From Paraspadella gotoi (taxonomy: Eukaryota > Chaetognatha): a stretch of 64,000 nt of DNA. Numbering within the stretch: position 1 is the stretch's first letter; every line of letters begins with the position of its first letter. The translations under genes were made by a program, and so were the position numbers. Shown one piece after another: positions 1 to 12,772 of this stretch. The notes beneath the pieces are model-generated. The model was given only the letters and a program-made list of their open reading frames with translations. It was not told where the DNA came from and did not search any database. The DNA lies in contig CM119263.1 of the NCBI GenBank assembly GCA_051294375.1, positions 7,736,635 to 7,800,634 of the forward strand, written 5' to 3'.

Positions 1-287
1 TTCTCGCATTTAAAACGAACCCAACAACAACGCGCATCCTAGTCGAGAGTACGTTAACTGCTCAGTTTTCATCATTAACGTCAATAAACAATCGAAAATC
101 CCTCTTTTTTTTTTTTAGGCCGATGAACTTTGTTGAAGGCTGGCGTCGGTTCGAACCACTCGGACGAGAGCGCGATGCTGGTTTTTAATGGTTTACTCCT
201 CACACATGCTGGTGATAATTAGATCCTGTAAACAACAATTCCCAAATGTTGTTAACGTTGGAACTAAATTTTCTCCTTTGAAACAAA

Positions 288-2650
288 ATGAATTCTCAGT
301 CGGTGGTGGGAGAATTTTACGACATCGGTAAGCTAATTGTCGAGTTCGAAAGAGCGAATCATTGAACTTTCTTTTTATTATCGCTTTTTTAGTTTTTATC
401 GTTTAAACTTTCTTTTTAATTAAAAATTGATGCGGCGTCTGACAAACTTTTAAGAAAAACTGATATATTATCATAATCATTATTAAATTTTTATAAGGTA
501 AAATATTTGTATCATTATCTATCAAAAAGACAATATAAACAATTTTCCGAAGTCGAACCAGAGATATGTATTATATCTATTGTCTACGGATATTCATATC
601 ATATTATGAGATATGCTTACTTAAAAATTGCCCAATGCCCATTACTTTCATTTAAGACATCAACGGGGAAGACCAGACGAGAGCCGAAGATTTGAGTTTG
701 GTCGATCGTCATCTGATTCGACGCCTAGCGGCAAAATTTCTTTTGGCCAAACTCCGCCGCCTGGGCCTCTCCTTTAAACGGCGAAAGAGCGAAAGCTCAA
801 AATCATCTTTGGGCTTGTGGAACTCCTCCCTGGAATGTCTGCTGGAGCGAGACCGACAATTTCATCAAACCGCAAAAATACCGATCATTTATGACGAAAT
901 TCTCAACGGTTTAGAAGGAAGGGGTTTGCAGGTGTGGTTCGGGTTAGTCAAAAATTATCATCGCGCTATCAAATGGTTTAAAAATATATCAGTTATATAT
1001 ATTCGTTTAAATAACAATTTTCCTAGTAGAACGTACTTACATTTCACAATATACTTACGTATATAATTAATAATTTTAATATTTAACAAATGAGAGGATT
1101 TGGCAGCAGCAACACGCGACCTCATCAGATCATCTCTCTTTCTGTTTACTGTAATTTCATGATTCCTTTGACATCCCGTGATCCTACTAGTTAACCTCGA
1201 GAATTTATTGCCCTCCATAAAAAAAGTACATCACCATATATTAACATTTCGGTCAACAGGTTGAGGGGATACTCCGCATCCCCGGCTCGGCCGCCCGCAT
1301 CCGCGCCCTCCGCGACCGCCTCGAAAAACAATACAACGCAGGCAGCTCCAAGTTCGACTGGGGCGAAACCCGCGTCAACGATGTGGCCGCCCTCATGAAG
1401 CAGTTCCTCCGGGAGTTGCCGCAACCCTTGCTGACAAACGAATTGGTAGAGGCTTTCGTCGTCGTCGGAAAACTCCGCGACGATGAGCAGCGTCGACACT
1501 TTCTCAATCTGCTCGTCCTGGCGTTGCCCGACGTCCATAGAGACTGTCTCAAGCGTCTCCTGCTCTTCCTCGACCGTGTCGTCTCCCACGAGAGCAGCAA
1601 CAAGATGACGTTGTCCAGTGTTTCCACCATCATGGCGCCAAATCTTTTCTTGCCGCCGCGCGTCACCGGTCGAGCTCGGGGTTACAGGATCAAAAAGAAC
1701 GAGGTTGATTTGGCGCAGGACACGGCGGGGATCGTGGAGACGCTGATTCGACGCCACGAGGAATTGTGGCTCGTGTCGGAGACAATGATGGAGACGCTCA
1801 GGTCCATCCACTCACAACGACAACAACCGTCTCAGCCGCTCAAGAGAATCATGTGCGGTTGCTTCGATAGGTATCCGAAAAATACGTTAGCTCTTATGAC
1901 AGATTGAAATACAATTAATAGGACATATAAAAAAATAAAATAGTGTATATAAAAATATTTTGAAATTGCAATTATTCTAATTAAAAAAACAAAACAAAAA
2001 GGAAACAAACCATGTTCGCTTTTGTTTGAAAAAAAGCGTTCACAGCTACGTAAGGCTTAACACTAGAAAATTAACCTCTTAACCTCTTCTTCTTAAGATT
2101 GAGATCTCGGCCGAAAACTCCCGAGGATCCCGAACGAGACCGCGACGGTCGAAAGGTTCGCCTCACCTTTCTCCCGGACGACGTTGACCCCGCTGCAGCC
2201 GCCACCACCACGGACGAAAACTTGAACGTTCAAGACGAAGACTCTGCCACTGACGGAACGAGGAAGACTACGCTCGAATGTTCAGTCGCCGACGATCCAG
2301 TCATAAACGTCCTTTCGCGAAAGGCTTCACTCGAGCGCACCGTCACGAGTTTGCACCTGGAGCCCACAACCACGGCTGGTCAAGTGGTGGCGCAGTTTTG
2401 CCGGCTGCACGGCGTCGATCGTCTCCTCAACGCAGCCGCGACCGAGCGGATCGTCGACCCGGTTCCCGGCGTTTCTTCCCTCTTCGCCGACCCCGAGGAG
2501 CCTTTCCGCCTCTTCCTCTTCGAAGTTGGCGGGAACATCGGCGAGCGACGCCTTCATCCCGATGCTGTCGTCAAGGAAGCTTTAGGGAAAAATCCTCACG
2601 CCAAGTGGATTGTCAAGACGAGACTGCAACATCCCAAGCTGGGAGTGTAA
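288..2650 (+). CDS. Rho GTPase-activating protein, ARHGAP18/28/40 (conundrum) type, 3' exons
   Basis: Exons 657-931, 1260-1870 and 2098-2650 are well supported; 288-327 is a possible first exon. RhoGAP proteins speed GTP hydrolysis by Rho GTPases at the actin cortex. The first solid exon carries the pre-GAP segment (TRAEDLSLVDRHLIRRLA) and the start of the GAP fold (IPIIYDEI). The second has the arginine-finger region (GILRIPGSAARIRAL), FLRELPQPLLT and KMTLSSVSTIMAPNLF. The last encodes the small C-terminal domain (FLFEVGGNIGERRL, NPHAKWIVKTR) that singles out ARHGAP18/28/40 among RhoGAPs. Donors are at 932 and 1871, acceptors before 1260 and 2098, and phases agree (0, then 2). An ATG at 288 with donor at 328 joins in phase to 657 and would give 492 residues, shorter than the vertebrate proteins, so upstream exons may lie outside the window. 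The family call is firm; the 5' end is not. Confidence 0.88.
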
Positions 2651-3565
2651 AATATACGTTATGCTACAATTTTAAATCCCCGGCCTCATTCTTATTATAT
2701 TTATACTTATGAACGCTCGGTGGCATTAAAGCCGATTTATTGACAAATTTCGCTTTTAAAGGATCTGCGAATCTATAAATTGTTGGGAGAGGCTTTGTTA
2801 TTAACTTCTGAAACTGCGATATTTCAAAAGTATTAAATAGGTACACAAAAAGAAATCGTTTTATTACATATAAAAAGAATTAACGAACCAAATAGAATTT
2901 ATCATTGTTGACAAATTATTATTGGAGAAATTAGCCAAATTGTACAAATCAAGAAGTAGAAATATAACCGCGACAATTGCGTTAATCAAACGCAAATAAC
3001 ATTTGTAACTTTCTTGGAATAATTGTACCGGTCTTGGTACGATTTTAATCAATTCTGGTTTAATTAATTGTTTTAAAATTAGTAGAAAATGCAGAATTCT
3101 AGCAAAAATATTGACAATTTCGTTTAATTTTTAAAGTTACAAATCTTTCAATTATATGCCAATTGAATGTGAAATATTAAAAGGAAAACGAGTTTGAAAA
3201 AGGGAGTTACGGTGATGTTTGTAAGTAATGAGACATGATAAAGCGAATAACTGAATAACAAACAAAAACTGGACCAGTAGAGAAAGTATTAAAAAAAGAA
3301 AACAATCAGCAAGGAACAAAAATCATAAGTCCATCAGGCAACCAAAAATAAACAAAAGGCTTCTACCTCTAATATAACTGGTCTTGGTATAATGGCTAAA
3401 AAACAAAACTACCTTCTATGGCGCCAATAATAAAATAATTTTCATTCAAACGGATAGTTTGAATTCGGGATAGCAACGGGTGTACAAATCTGGTATTTGT
3501 AACTTTTTTGAAGACCGAAAAAATTACAGAAAAGGCTCGAGAAAAAAAAAATATTTACGTTTAAT
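2651..3565. other. AT-rich spacer between convergent genes
   Basis: This lies between the RhoGAP stop and the nanos stop, which face each other. It must hold both 3' untranslated regions. I see no further coding signal or repeat family in it. Confidence 0.6.
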
Positions 3566-4934
3566 TTAATCTGCATACATCGGGCCGCCACCGATGCGAG
3601 TGACCTTCTGCAAATTTTCAGCGAGGACTCTCATTGAGGCCAAACGAGCCTTCTCGGCCGATGTGGGGCAATACTTGATAGTGTGGGCGTTGTCCCCACG
3701 AGCTCCGCATTTAGGGCAAGTGTAGTTACGAAGTACGGGACAACGAACTCGTCCGTCGGTGTCTTTCAAAGCATGCGACCTTGAAAGATTTAGATGAAAC
3801 AAGATACTTAATGACCTGAGGAACGTAACCCGATAACATTCCAACCCCTCCCCACCACCAACAAAGTACCTGTACATGTTTTCGCACTCTCCGTTGTTTT
3901 TGCAAAAGTTGCAGAGCGCCCCCCCGCGAGTTTTTTCCTCGACAGGATGCCCCACGCCACACCCGGTGGAGTCGGGAAAGTAGGGCGGCTTCCCGCGGGC
4001 GGAGAGAGGTGACGACAAAGCCATGGCGTAAGGGGCGGATCCCTCGACGGCGGAGCAAAGGGAGAACTTGCCCGACGACTGCGGAGCCCCGCGCCCATGG
4101 AGTGGGTGGACCGTTTCCAGGTGATGAATGGGCGAAGGGCTCGCGCCCATGTTCTGCGGGGGCGCCGGAATGACAGAGTTAGAGAGGCGCGTCTGACGGT
4201 GTGGAAGAATATAAAATGATCATTAATTTCATTATGAAGGTTATTTCCTGAGTCAGTGAAATAAATCTAACTCAGTTATTTCCTGAGTCAGTGAAATAAA
4301 TCTAACTCACCATTTGATTGGCATTGGCTACGTCGAATTCGTCGATCTTCGGGACGAGCCAATTGATGAAGTTGTCCAAGACCGAGGCGTCGCGATGATT
4401 GTTGTCTCGTTGAAGGATTGATCTTTGCAGGCGAAGATTCTCCAGGAGTTGGACGTATCCGAGGCGGGAGTCCCATGTACGCGCCGTCCACTCATTTCGC
4501 CTCAAATAAATGATTCAATGATCATCTTTTTAATTATCTAATGAAATTAAATTCCTTTTAAACGTTATTCAATAATTAAAGTTAACTAATTAAATCTTAA
4601 TTTTAAATAAAAACGCAAAATAGCTGAGTTACATAATCCTACGGTATATTTGGCTAGCTCAAGTTGAAACTCACCTGTCGCTTAGAGGGAAAAGTCTTTC
4701 CAACTCTGTATTGAGCCAAGAATTGACGATTGTTTGGCCGTTAAAATCTCCGGTGAAACCATCGCCGTACAATCTATTGACGGGCGAGTCAAGTTGCGTT
4801 TTGATCGAATTAACCGTCTGATCGGGCAGCATTAGGTTGTATCCTCCATCTGAAACTGGTGTTAGTGAGTGAACCGACACCAGTTGAAGAGATTGATCGG
4901 GCAACTGATGAAATGGGTTATCGGGTATCTGCAT
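3566..4934 (-). CDS. nanos: Nanos, CCHC zinc-finger translational repressor
   Basis: Four exons read on the minus strand: 4934-4675, 4500-4311, 4192-3870 and 3779-3566, giving 328 residues. Nanos works with Pumilio and the CCR4-NOT deadenylase to silence mRNAs in germ cells and stem cells. The C-terminal 90 residues hold the paired CCHC zinc knuckles: CNFCKNNGE, then after an intron SHALKDTDGRVRCPVLR, YTCPKCGARGDNAHTIKYCP. All eight metal ligands are present. The intron inside the zinc finger has donor GTAC at 3869 and acceptor before 3779, and restores the codon for Arg in YRSH. All three joins keep phase (2, 0, 2). The N-terminal two thirds are poorly conserved, as usual; its start MQIPDNPFHQLPDQ is the only in-frame ATG of that exon. 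The next gene starts on the same strand upstream, but spacing and content do not suggest joint transcription. The zinc-finger call is very secure. Confidence 0.93.
4241..4309. repeat. 34-35 bp perfect tandem duplication at a nanos splice donor
   Basis: The unit beginning TTATTTCCTGAGTCAGTGAA occurs twice, at 4241-4275 and 4276-4309. Read on the gene's strand, the first-met copy begins with the donor GTGAGTTAG of nanos exon 2, and the second repeats TGAGTTAG without the leading GT context. The duplication therefore lies in the intron and touches the splice site. Confidence 0.9.
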
Positions 4935-5085
4935 TTTGATTTTTACTGTTTGGTTGGATTTAGACTGAATCTAAAAATATACAACGAAAATTAAATAGTG
5001 TAAGGTTACATAAATGTAAGAAACATGGACAAAAAAAAATGAAATGTTACAAAAACAACTTGGTAAACAGAGGAGTTGAAAAGTT

Positions 5086-7922
5086 TCAATTATCTTGAAG
5101 TTGAACGGTTCTTTTAAAAGCGATTAGTTTTTGTAGTTCATCGAAGGAATAACTCAGAGCGTCCATGAAGACGCGTTCTACGCAGGGAGTATAAACCGAG
5201 TCTGGAATACCGAAAAAAATGTTATGTCAGCTGTGACCACTCTCCATAATTGGAATTTAAAATTTTTACCTTCGCAATAAATAGTAGTAGCGTATTCCGA
5301 ATTGGGCGGTCGAGTTGGGGAGTCCCACAACTAATGAGAAAAATAAAGTGATAAATATACGGAGCGTTTCGTGTATAAAGGCGACGAAAAGTTCTAAAAT
5401 TATTATTATAATTACATGCTTATAAATTATTTTCAACATCAGAAGTATTACATAATTAGAGATGAATCTACGATTCTAAATAGTCAATAGACTTCGGAGA
5501 ATATAATTTTTATCAACGCGCTCAACGAATTAAAATTACCGCGCTTAATTTTGTATGATGCCTTATGTACGTCAAAAGAATTGGAGGATTTTGCTGAAGA
5601 AAGTTTCGAATAATAATATTAAGATCTCCTGGCCATAAAATCGCGAGAAGCTGAAATCGTTTGCTGTGCGGATCTTCTTTAAAAGCCTGAATTTAGACGA
5701 GTTCCCAAATAAATTCCGAAAGGAGTTTCGCGAACCGGACACCTGTTCAGAAACCTGCGCCGTGACGTGCATTTCCTGCAGCAATTGGAAGAGAGGATGA
5801 GAGCGGAAAGCGATATTGGGTCCGTTAAGAATCAAATCCAGAATAAATTTTTTGTCCACTTTTTGACTGGGAGCTATAGCAGCGGCGATCGAGGACGGTG
5901 GGCAACAAATTTTCGAGACTTGCAAGGTAAAAAAAAGCATATATAAAATTACAAAAACTAATAAATAAACGCACAGTTAACATGAAAATGTTTAGCACCT
6001 TTTTCATCTTGGGAATGTTCTTTGGGATGTTCAGATGGCTCTGTGTTGTCGTGAACATCACTTGCTGCCAAGCATGGGGTGCTGGTGGCCATTGGAGGAT
6101 TATCTTCGAAAGATGCCACCATCTTCGGCTTTAAAAGCATTGCGATTTCCGACAAATGTAGCTTGTTAGATAGTCTGACCGAACCTAGAAAAATAAGCTT
6201 TCAATCAAATACGTAAAATAATTTAAAAAAATAAAGTCACGGTTAGCAAAAATAACTATATAAATTCTATATGAACAGTAACCTACCCCCGTCAAGACAA
6301 AAACCACAGAACAGTGATTATCTAGTAAGGATTAAGCAGATTGCAGCTTCTCTTCACGTATATTGCCTCAAATTATTAAGTCAAACCTACCTTCGCTTTC
6401 AGTGGAAGAATCGGGAATGGTTTTTGAACGGTCTGGGTCTTTGAACGCCGTCGTGGATCTACTCTGACTTGAATCGCGCAAAGAGGTCGCCGGAGTTTTC
6501 GAGTTGGGTTTTGACGAATTAGTTTTCCTAGTTTTCGGCACCGGTGTCGACGACGACGGAGACGCCGCATCTGCCCGAATCGTCTCGTGCTTTCTCTTTC
6601 GCGTCTCTATGTTTGACTCGGCGGATTTAAAAGAGACACTTTTCGAAGAATTCGATTCGCCCTGTTGAATTGAATTGCTTCAACGTACAAGCCTGTTCTA
6701 CGAAAAAAAACAAAAACAAAAGCCTCTTACCCGAGTGTCTGCGCAGAGATGGTGAAAACTTTTTGTTTCGACGACTTTTCCTGCGAGGTGAAATTAATTA
6801 TTATCCATTTACATGTAAAAAGGTGGCTAGGAAACTGGTATGTATGAAAATCTCAAAAAATAATTTTTCTGTTATACATTAGATGATTATATTTTTTATT
6901 AAAAATATAAAATTTAAATAGATAACCATTAATATTATAACTAATTAACTATCATTATTAAACTTTTTTATTTTAAAAAGGAGAGTGGGATTTTAGTAGT
7001 CTTCTGGATATAGGAAGCATCTATACTACACAAGGATAGAATACTTCCTGCTTTCAGGGATAAATAATTAGCTATTGAACTGTTGTGTGTTTATCTTTGA
7101 TAATAAATGAAAAAATCGCCAACTGTGCATTTCACCTCCAACGGTATCGGTCACTTCGGAGCTTCGACTTATCTTTGGAGGGGAAATGATTATAACGGAG
7201 GCGGAAGGGTCGCTCATTTGCGACTCTGGTAAAGGGACAACGACGACCGAGCCGGAGGCTTTCCCGATCGTCGAGCCGCTAGAATCGCAGGTCCAAGATC
7301 CTCCAGAAACTACTGCATCAGAATGGCCCTTAGAGGGCTGTTCTTCGTCCGAGTATCCGACTCGTGGCTGCTCTGCGGCGACTGTCTGATGCTGTTCCGC
7401 GTCGTTTTCGACGTGAACATCCTCCGAGCAAGAACCCAGCAATTCCGCGTCGAGTGAGTGAAGAAAACTGGCATCGAAGACGTCGACAATGGAATGCACC
7501 GACTCGAGGGATTCCAAAAACTCGGCCACGTCGTCCGGGCGATCGATGGAATTGGTCTTAGGAAGAGAGAAGGATCCTTTTGGAAAAATGTAAACCTCGT
7601 ACGTGCGGCCGTGAAAGTCTTAAAGAGTAATGAAAAAGAAATGCTTCCTACCTTTTTCCCCTGTTGGATGATCAGAGTCAATCATGTCGAAAACTTGACC
7701 GCCATTCCAAATCAAGGAGTTGGATATCGGTTGGCCGCCGATCTGCAATTCGACGTCCGACGATGGACTCAAAAGCAGAGAAAACCCTGCCGTCGGATTC
7801 GGATCCTCTTCGGAGATTTTAGTCGACGTTACCTCCGCCACAAGCGTCCCTGACGGTCCCGTGGATGACGCCGCCTCTCGCGGATCAGCGGCAGCGCTCT
7901 CGATAGAGACTCGCCCAGACAT
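5086..7922 (-). CDS. Nine-exon gene of unknown family
   Basis: I assemble nine minus-strand exons: 7922-7652, 7618-7136, 6780-6731, 6661-6391, 6184-5999, 5918-5755, 5686-5540, 5330-5270 and 5201-5086. Every intron is GT-AG, every phase matches, and the product is 582 residues, from ATG at 7922 to TGA at 5086-5088. The N-terminus (MSGRVSIESAAADPREAASS) leads into a possibly globular part with GRTYEVYIFPKGSFSLPKT. The middle, from the third and fourth exons, is rich in Ser, Lys, Thr and Pro and contains TRKRKH, a possible nuclear localisation signal. The last four exons look folded and helical (KKFILDLILNGPNIAFRSHP, RFQLLAILWPGDLNIIIRNF, CVERVFMDALSYSFDELQKL). No signal peptide or membrane segment is visible. 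I do not recognise the family. The short third exon and the last join of the seventh exon are the least certain parts. Confidence 0.68.
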
Positions 7923-8010
7923 GACCCGACAGGAGAAGGCAAAATCAAAACGTGGGGCCGTTTAAATTCATTGATAGATAAGGCTAATGTAGAAAGAAGA
8001 TTTTCGTCCG

Positions 8011-8322
8011 TCAATCTTTACAAATTACGAACAAAATAGTATAGCTAGCTGCTCCTATACAATAAAGCAAATTAACTAATAGTAATACAGAGAATAACGT
8101 CTGGAAATAAACCGAAATATTATAAGTCGTAGCCTTTTTTTTAAGCAAACCAAAAACAATAGTAATGCCAATAACGCCAACGAAGATACTTGAAATGACA
8201 CACTGGAGCACGCGCCATCCTTCGAGAATTTCTTTAAAAAGTGGATTAATTGTGCAATTTAGCAAGAATGCATGAAGAATCCCACGTATCACAAGTGAAA
8301 CTAGCCATCTCCAACTTAACAC
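8011..8322 (-). CDS. Doubtful hydrophobic ORF, possible membrane-protein exon
   Basis: A 103-codon frame, opening with GTG rather than ATG, encodes three or four hydrophobic stretches (VISSIFVGVIGITIVFGLL, LFSVLLLVNLLYCIGAA). It contains no in-frame Met after the opening codon. It could be an internal or terminal exon of a multi-pass membrane protein, or chance in T-rich DNA, which favours Leu, Phe and Ile codons. No family match is recognised. Confidence 0.22.
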   Translation of the reverse strand: MLSWRWLVSLVIRGILHAFLLNCTINPLFKEILEGWRVLQCVISSIFVGVIGITIVFGLLKKKATTYNISVYFQTLFSVLLLVNLLYCIGAASYTILFVICKD

Positions 8323-8880
8323 ATTTCGAAGTTGTATGATGCCTTTTTTTAGAAAAAAAAAAAATTTTGAAAACGTAATTCTTCAATAAAAATCCTAAAG
8401 TACGAGAGCCGACATGCAGCTAAATTTACTAACTGAAATCATCTAAACGTTGAAAGGAAGCATAGTTATTATTTAAGAAGAAAAAAAATCACATATTACT
8501 ATTTAAAGCGCCATGATTTATGGCATAAACAGTTTTGGTTTATCCTCAGTCGTGACTATCATTGTACGCTTCGAAATCTAGATTGTCCATCCAAAAATTA
8601 TGACATACAATTGATCAGAGACGCAGACGAATATGTATGACAGTATGTACAAACAAAAAAAAAATCAAAAACTTAATACTCATATGATAGGACTAGATCG
8701 TTTTCTAACAAAACGATGTTACAGTGTTTGGCATAAAAGGAAAAAAATATTACTTAAAATAATGTTATGCAATCCTCAAGCACGACTCATGCCAACAAGA
8801 TTCCACTTTTCATGCTATCAAAATTAAAAAAAAAAGTGAATAAACAAATATTTTTCCCCTTCTGGTAAGCTTGGCGGTTT
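8323..8880. other. Intergenic AT-rich DNA, nothing recognised
   Basis: This lies beyond the Goliath-like gene's stop on its 3' side. Short frames here have random composition and I see no repeat family. Confidence 0.5.
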
Positions 8881-11800
8881 TTAACAAGACACTTCGGACG
8901 AGGCCGAATTAGGGCGAGGGTCGGTCGAGTTTAGCGCCACACCCTTCGCTTGGCAATCGTCGCAAACGAAAGCGGCGCCGACGCCGGAATCTTGGACCGA
9001 GGCTCGCGGGGCAACGCGAATGATCGGTGGTGACGGCGATGGGGACGACACGTCGCCGGCTGGCAATTGGCGCCGGGTCCGACTTGTGATAAGGGTTTCG
9101 GGTGTGAGCGGGTGCGCCGGCGGCGGCGGCGTGACTAATCCCTCGGAGAGACTCGATCGTGTGCCAGAGCCGGCCGCGTTGGCGACGAGGGCGTCGGGGG
9201 GGAGCGTCTGCGCCTCGTCCAAACGCGGAGTCGGCGCCAAGAAGTCCACGCGTTCTGAGGGCGCGTCCGACTTTTCCTCTTCAACAAGAGATATTTCCGG
9301 GTCGACGCCGCAAGTACCGGGTGCGACACCATGACGGGCACAGACCATGTGACGAGGGCGTCCCAAGTTTTCGACGCGCCCAGTTAACTTATTAAATAAA
9401 AAAATAATAATTCAATATTTTTTTGGTATTTAATTTTTAGCCAGCAACAAAACGTACATTATTTCTTCCCGGTGGTGGGGCGTGAGCCAGTCGGCCAGCG
9501 GAGGAGAGAGAAGACGCGATGGTGACCAGGCGAGGCGAGGACCGCAGCGCCGACGAGGGTTCCGAGGGGAAACCGGAAACGAAGTCGTCCTCGTCTCTGA
9601 GTGGAGAGGAAAAGTGTATTTAGTAAATATAAGGTAAAAAGTTGGTAGGGGAGTACAGATTGATACAGCCTGAATAATTAACAAATCTTTACCTAGCAAA
9701 ACCGAGATCGAGGCCGTCTTCCGTTTCGGTGGCGCCGTTAGAGCGACTTCGATTTCCGAAACGCGTCAGGCTGTCCTGGCTTTGGCAAACCTGAGGCAAG
9801 GCGACGGGAATTACCAGTGTCCCATTTCATTTTTTTAGCTTTTCCGAAATACCTGAAGTCCATAAGCCTTCAAAATGTCAAGTTTGCACATGGGACAGGT
9901 TCTTTGTTCCAGAAGCCAAGGGTCCACGCATGACTTGTGAAACAAGTGTTGGCATGGAAGGACCCGAACCACTTCTCCAGCCAAGAAGGAGTCTATGCAA
10001 ATGGCGCAAGCGTCCGTCTCGGAGTCAACTTCCTACTCGGGAGAAAGTTAGGCTTAAAGGTTGGAATAGAAATCTTAGATTTATGAGGAACAAGATTGTT
10101 ATTTAGCATATCTACTAATTTTAAAGTTTTTATGAACAAAAACGAAACACAAATTGCTCTTTATCGTAGGATTCTCAAAGCTTTACCATTATTAGGCTGG
10201 ATCTATCTTTAAATCTGAAACGTCGTAAGTTTTTATTTTGTATTACTTGTATTATTATTATTATTATTATTAGTAATTATTCAATTTAAAATAACTTTCA
10301 TGACGAAAATTAGAAATACTGGTCATCTCACACTCACTTTGTCGCTGGATTTGAGAGTCTTTAAGGGAATTTTGGTGATGGCCTTTTTAGCTGCTTGAGT
10401 CAGTCGTTTGGCGAGCCGGTCTTTGGCGTGGGCGTAACGGAATCGTTGAATGTAGTAGAAAATCAGCCACGCTAGGGAAGCGTAAGAGTAAGGTTAATAA
10501 AGTAAGGTAAATAAATCACGTAGTCTTTTCACTCGCAAAAATTTATTAACATTAGTTTCTCGATCCACATTTTAAAATAAAATATAAATGTGTTGCAAAT
10601 AATTTTAACCTTAAAATTGTTCATAAAGTAGCCTGTCAAAAGACGATCACTAGTAGTTAAATTATGATATAAGTTCACTATGCAATTCGAAACTCCTGAA
10701 AGACAATGGCCATCGGTCTCACCCAAAGATATGATCATGAGAACGATGAAAGAGATGGAGACAAAAAGAACAGACGTTCTATTGATCCTGGGATAAGTGG
10801 ACGGCTCCAAGCCTATGTTGATGCGGACAACGACCTTCGTCTCGTTCTCCAGCAGACTCACGATCCGATCCCCGAATTCCTTCGTGATGAAGATTGCCAC
10901 GGCGTTCTCCACTGACGACAGGAAATAAAGCCAACAATTCATTGTTTCAAAAACGTAGCAAAAAGGTAACAATTCAAGTTCAAGCCATAGCCGATGAAAT
11001 TTAAATTCTAATGTATACAGCGTTAAAATAATCTATCAGGAGCATAGATTATAGTATTAAAATAATTTTGGTCAAAAATGCTTTCTTTTGAGGGTACTAG
11101 CCTATTTAAAATTATTATATTACATTAAAAAAATTTTTTTTGAAATCTTAAAATTTTTTTATGGATTCTGATAGTGCATAAAAAGTTAAACAAGAAATAA
11201 AATTGGAGCTTTTAAAAATTCTTACGTTTTCGCATTAAAAATAAAAAAAAAGAGAGAAACAGGAGAGATAAAATGTATAAATTTTCGTTTGTACTCGCGC
11301 TCAATTGAGTGCGGCTACCCCTAATTCAACATGTCAATTTCATTTTAAATCAATTCAACTTATCTTGAACAATATCATTTTCAAAACTTATGTAGAAGTG
11401 AAAACGTAATTTTAAAACATTTATTTTCATTAATCTTTAGCCCTCTGAAACGCATTTCAAACATTTAATTGATTTAAACTTAAAAGTCACTGCAACTAAA
11501 TTACCTTCGTGATGCATAAAGAGCGGCATCTTGTTAGGTTCGTTGTCGAATATGATGACAGCCGTGGCGTTAGCCAGCATCGCATTGCGGATCTTTTCCG
11601 AGAAACGACAATTACCGCGTTCGAGAATAGCGACCCACGAACCAGGCGGCGTCGGTTTTGGCTGGAATAAACGAAGAACAAGGATCAATCGCGTTATTCA
11701 CTGAATCCTTATAAAAAAAAAGAACTCCTGATGAAAAGGGGCAAAAACAGCGGAAGAACTATATAATTATCATATAAAAAATTCGATAAGTATGGCATGA

Positions 11801-12364
11801 TAATAAAAAAAACAATTACGCACCTAAAATTTTATGGAGAAATTCGGTTAATAAGTAAATCAATTTGGCACACCTGCTCCAGCCGCTTGCAACCGTCTGT
11901 CCGGTTTCCGCCATACTTTCCCAAATAGGCCGGGGCGGTGACTTGTTCCATCCGCCCGTTCGTGCCCCATTTTCCCTTGAGCGACTTCTCCGATTTTTTG
12001 AGTCCCGTCAAAGGATCGATGTAGGTAATGTTGACGTAGGCGCGAATTCGGTCCGTGTACCTTTAGCGGAAATAGATTCCAGTTAGTCGATGTAGGCGAG
12101 ATTTAAAAACAAAAAGAAATGTACATTCCAGTATTAGTTTTATTACAATTTAAGCGCCTGTAGCGGACAAAGAAACATGCCCAAGCTTTCAAGAGGTTGG
12201 AATCGAAAAAAGACGAACCTGAAGACCTGCTCGTCCGTTTCGGCCGTCGCCGCATCGTCTCTGTCGATGTCCGCAGCGAGGGCGATCAGACACAAACTAC
12301 AGAAAAACAAAATCCGCCATGCGAAATGCTGAGCGAGGAAGCGACCGAGACTAACGCGAATCAT
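8881..12364 (-). CDS. Goliath-type PA-TM-RING E3 ubiquitin ligase
   Basis: Nine exons on the minus strand: 12364-12219, 12060-11874, 11661-11505, 10911-10723, 10471-10338, 10032-9853, 9790-9693, 9596-9458 and 9387-8881. All joins are in phase and give 578 residues. These ligases sit in endosomal membranes and ubiquitinate cargo. Order: N-terminal hydrophobic signal (residues about 15-32, [15 protein letters not shown]); luminal PA domain ([54 protein letters not shown]); transmembrane helix near residues 207-231; basic juxtamembrane segment; RING-H2 finger near 278-318 ([28 protein letters not shown]), with the expected Cys and His ligands. The tail is Ser/Pro/Glu-rich and unconserved. The last intron uses donor GTACGT at 9457 and acceptor before 9387; without it translation stops shortly after 9458, so a shorter isoform is possible. 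Goliath/RNF130/RNF150 is closer than RNF13 because of the NITYIDP-type PA motif. Confidence 0.9.
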
Positions 12365-12772
12365 GTTGATAGTTTCCGTAGCGATCCGAGAATATCATGA
12401 CTTATGTAAGTTAGTGACTTGTTGGGTATTTATTTAAAACTGCAAGAACGTTTCGTGACAATAATTCCACAAAGAAGCGACGAAAAAAGAGCTCTGACGC
12501 AATAACAACGTCGCGTGACAGCGAGACAATTATGCAACACCATTTCACCAGACAAGATTTTGTTTAAATTTCATAATTGCTTTAAGTCTAAGAAGAGGAT
12601 AAAAAAAATGTTTATTCGTATTTTTCTCGACGGGTATCGCAACAGCCAGGCTGCCTGCGATGTTGGCTTTGGGGCTTCCGACCCTCAGTGACGCCACCTG
12701 TCACTGGCGCGGTTACCCTGCCAACGCAGAGGGTAGTCCTTAGGACTGTGAATGGATCTCTGAGCCAATGGG

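Noticed and set aside
119-180. Possible upstream RhoGAP exon after TTTTTTTTTTAG with an MNFVEGWRRF frame
   Set aside because: Its donor phase does not match the candidate exon at 300-327, and nothing in it resembles the family, so I left it out of the gene model.
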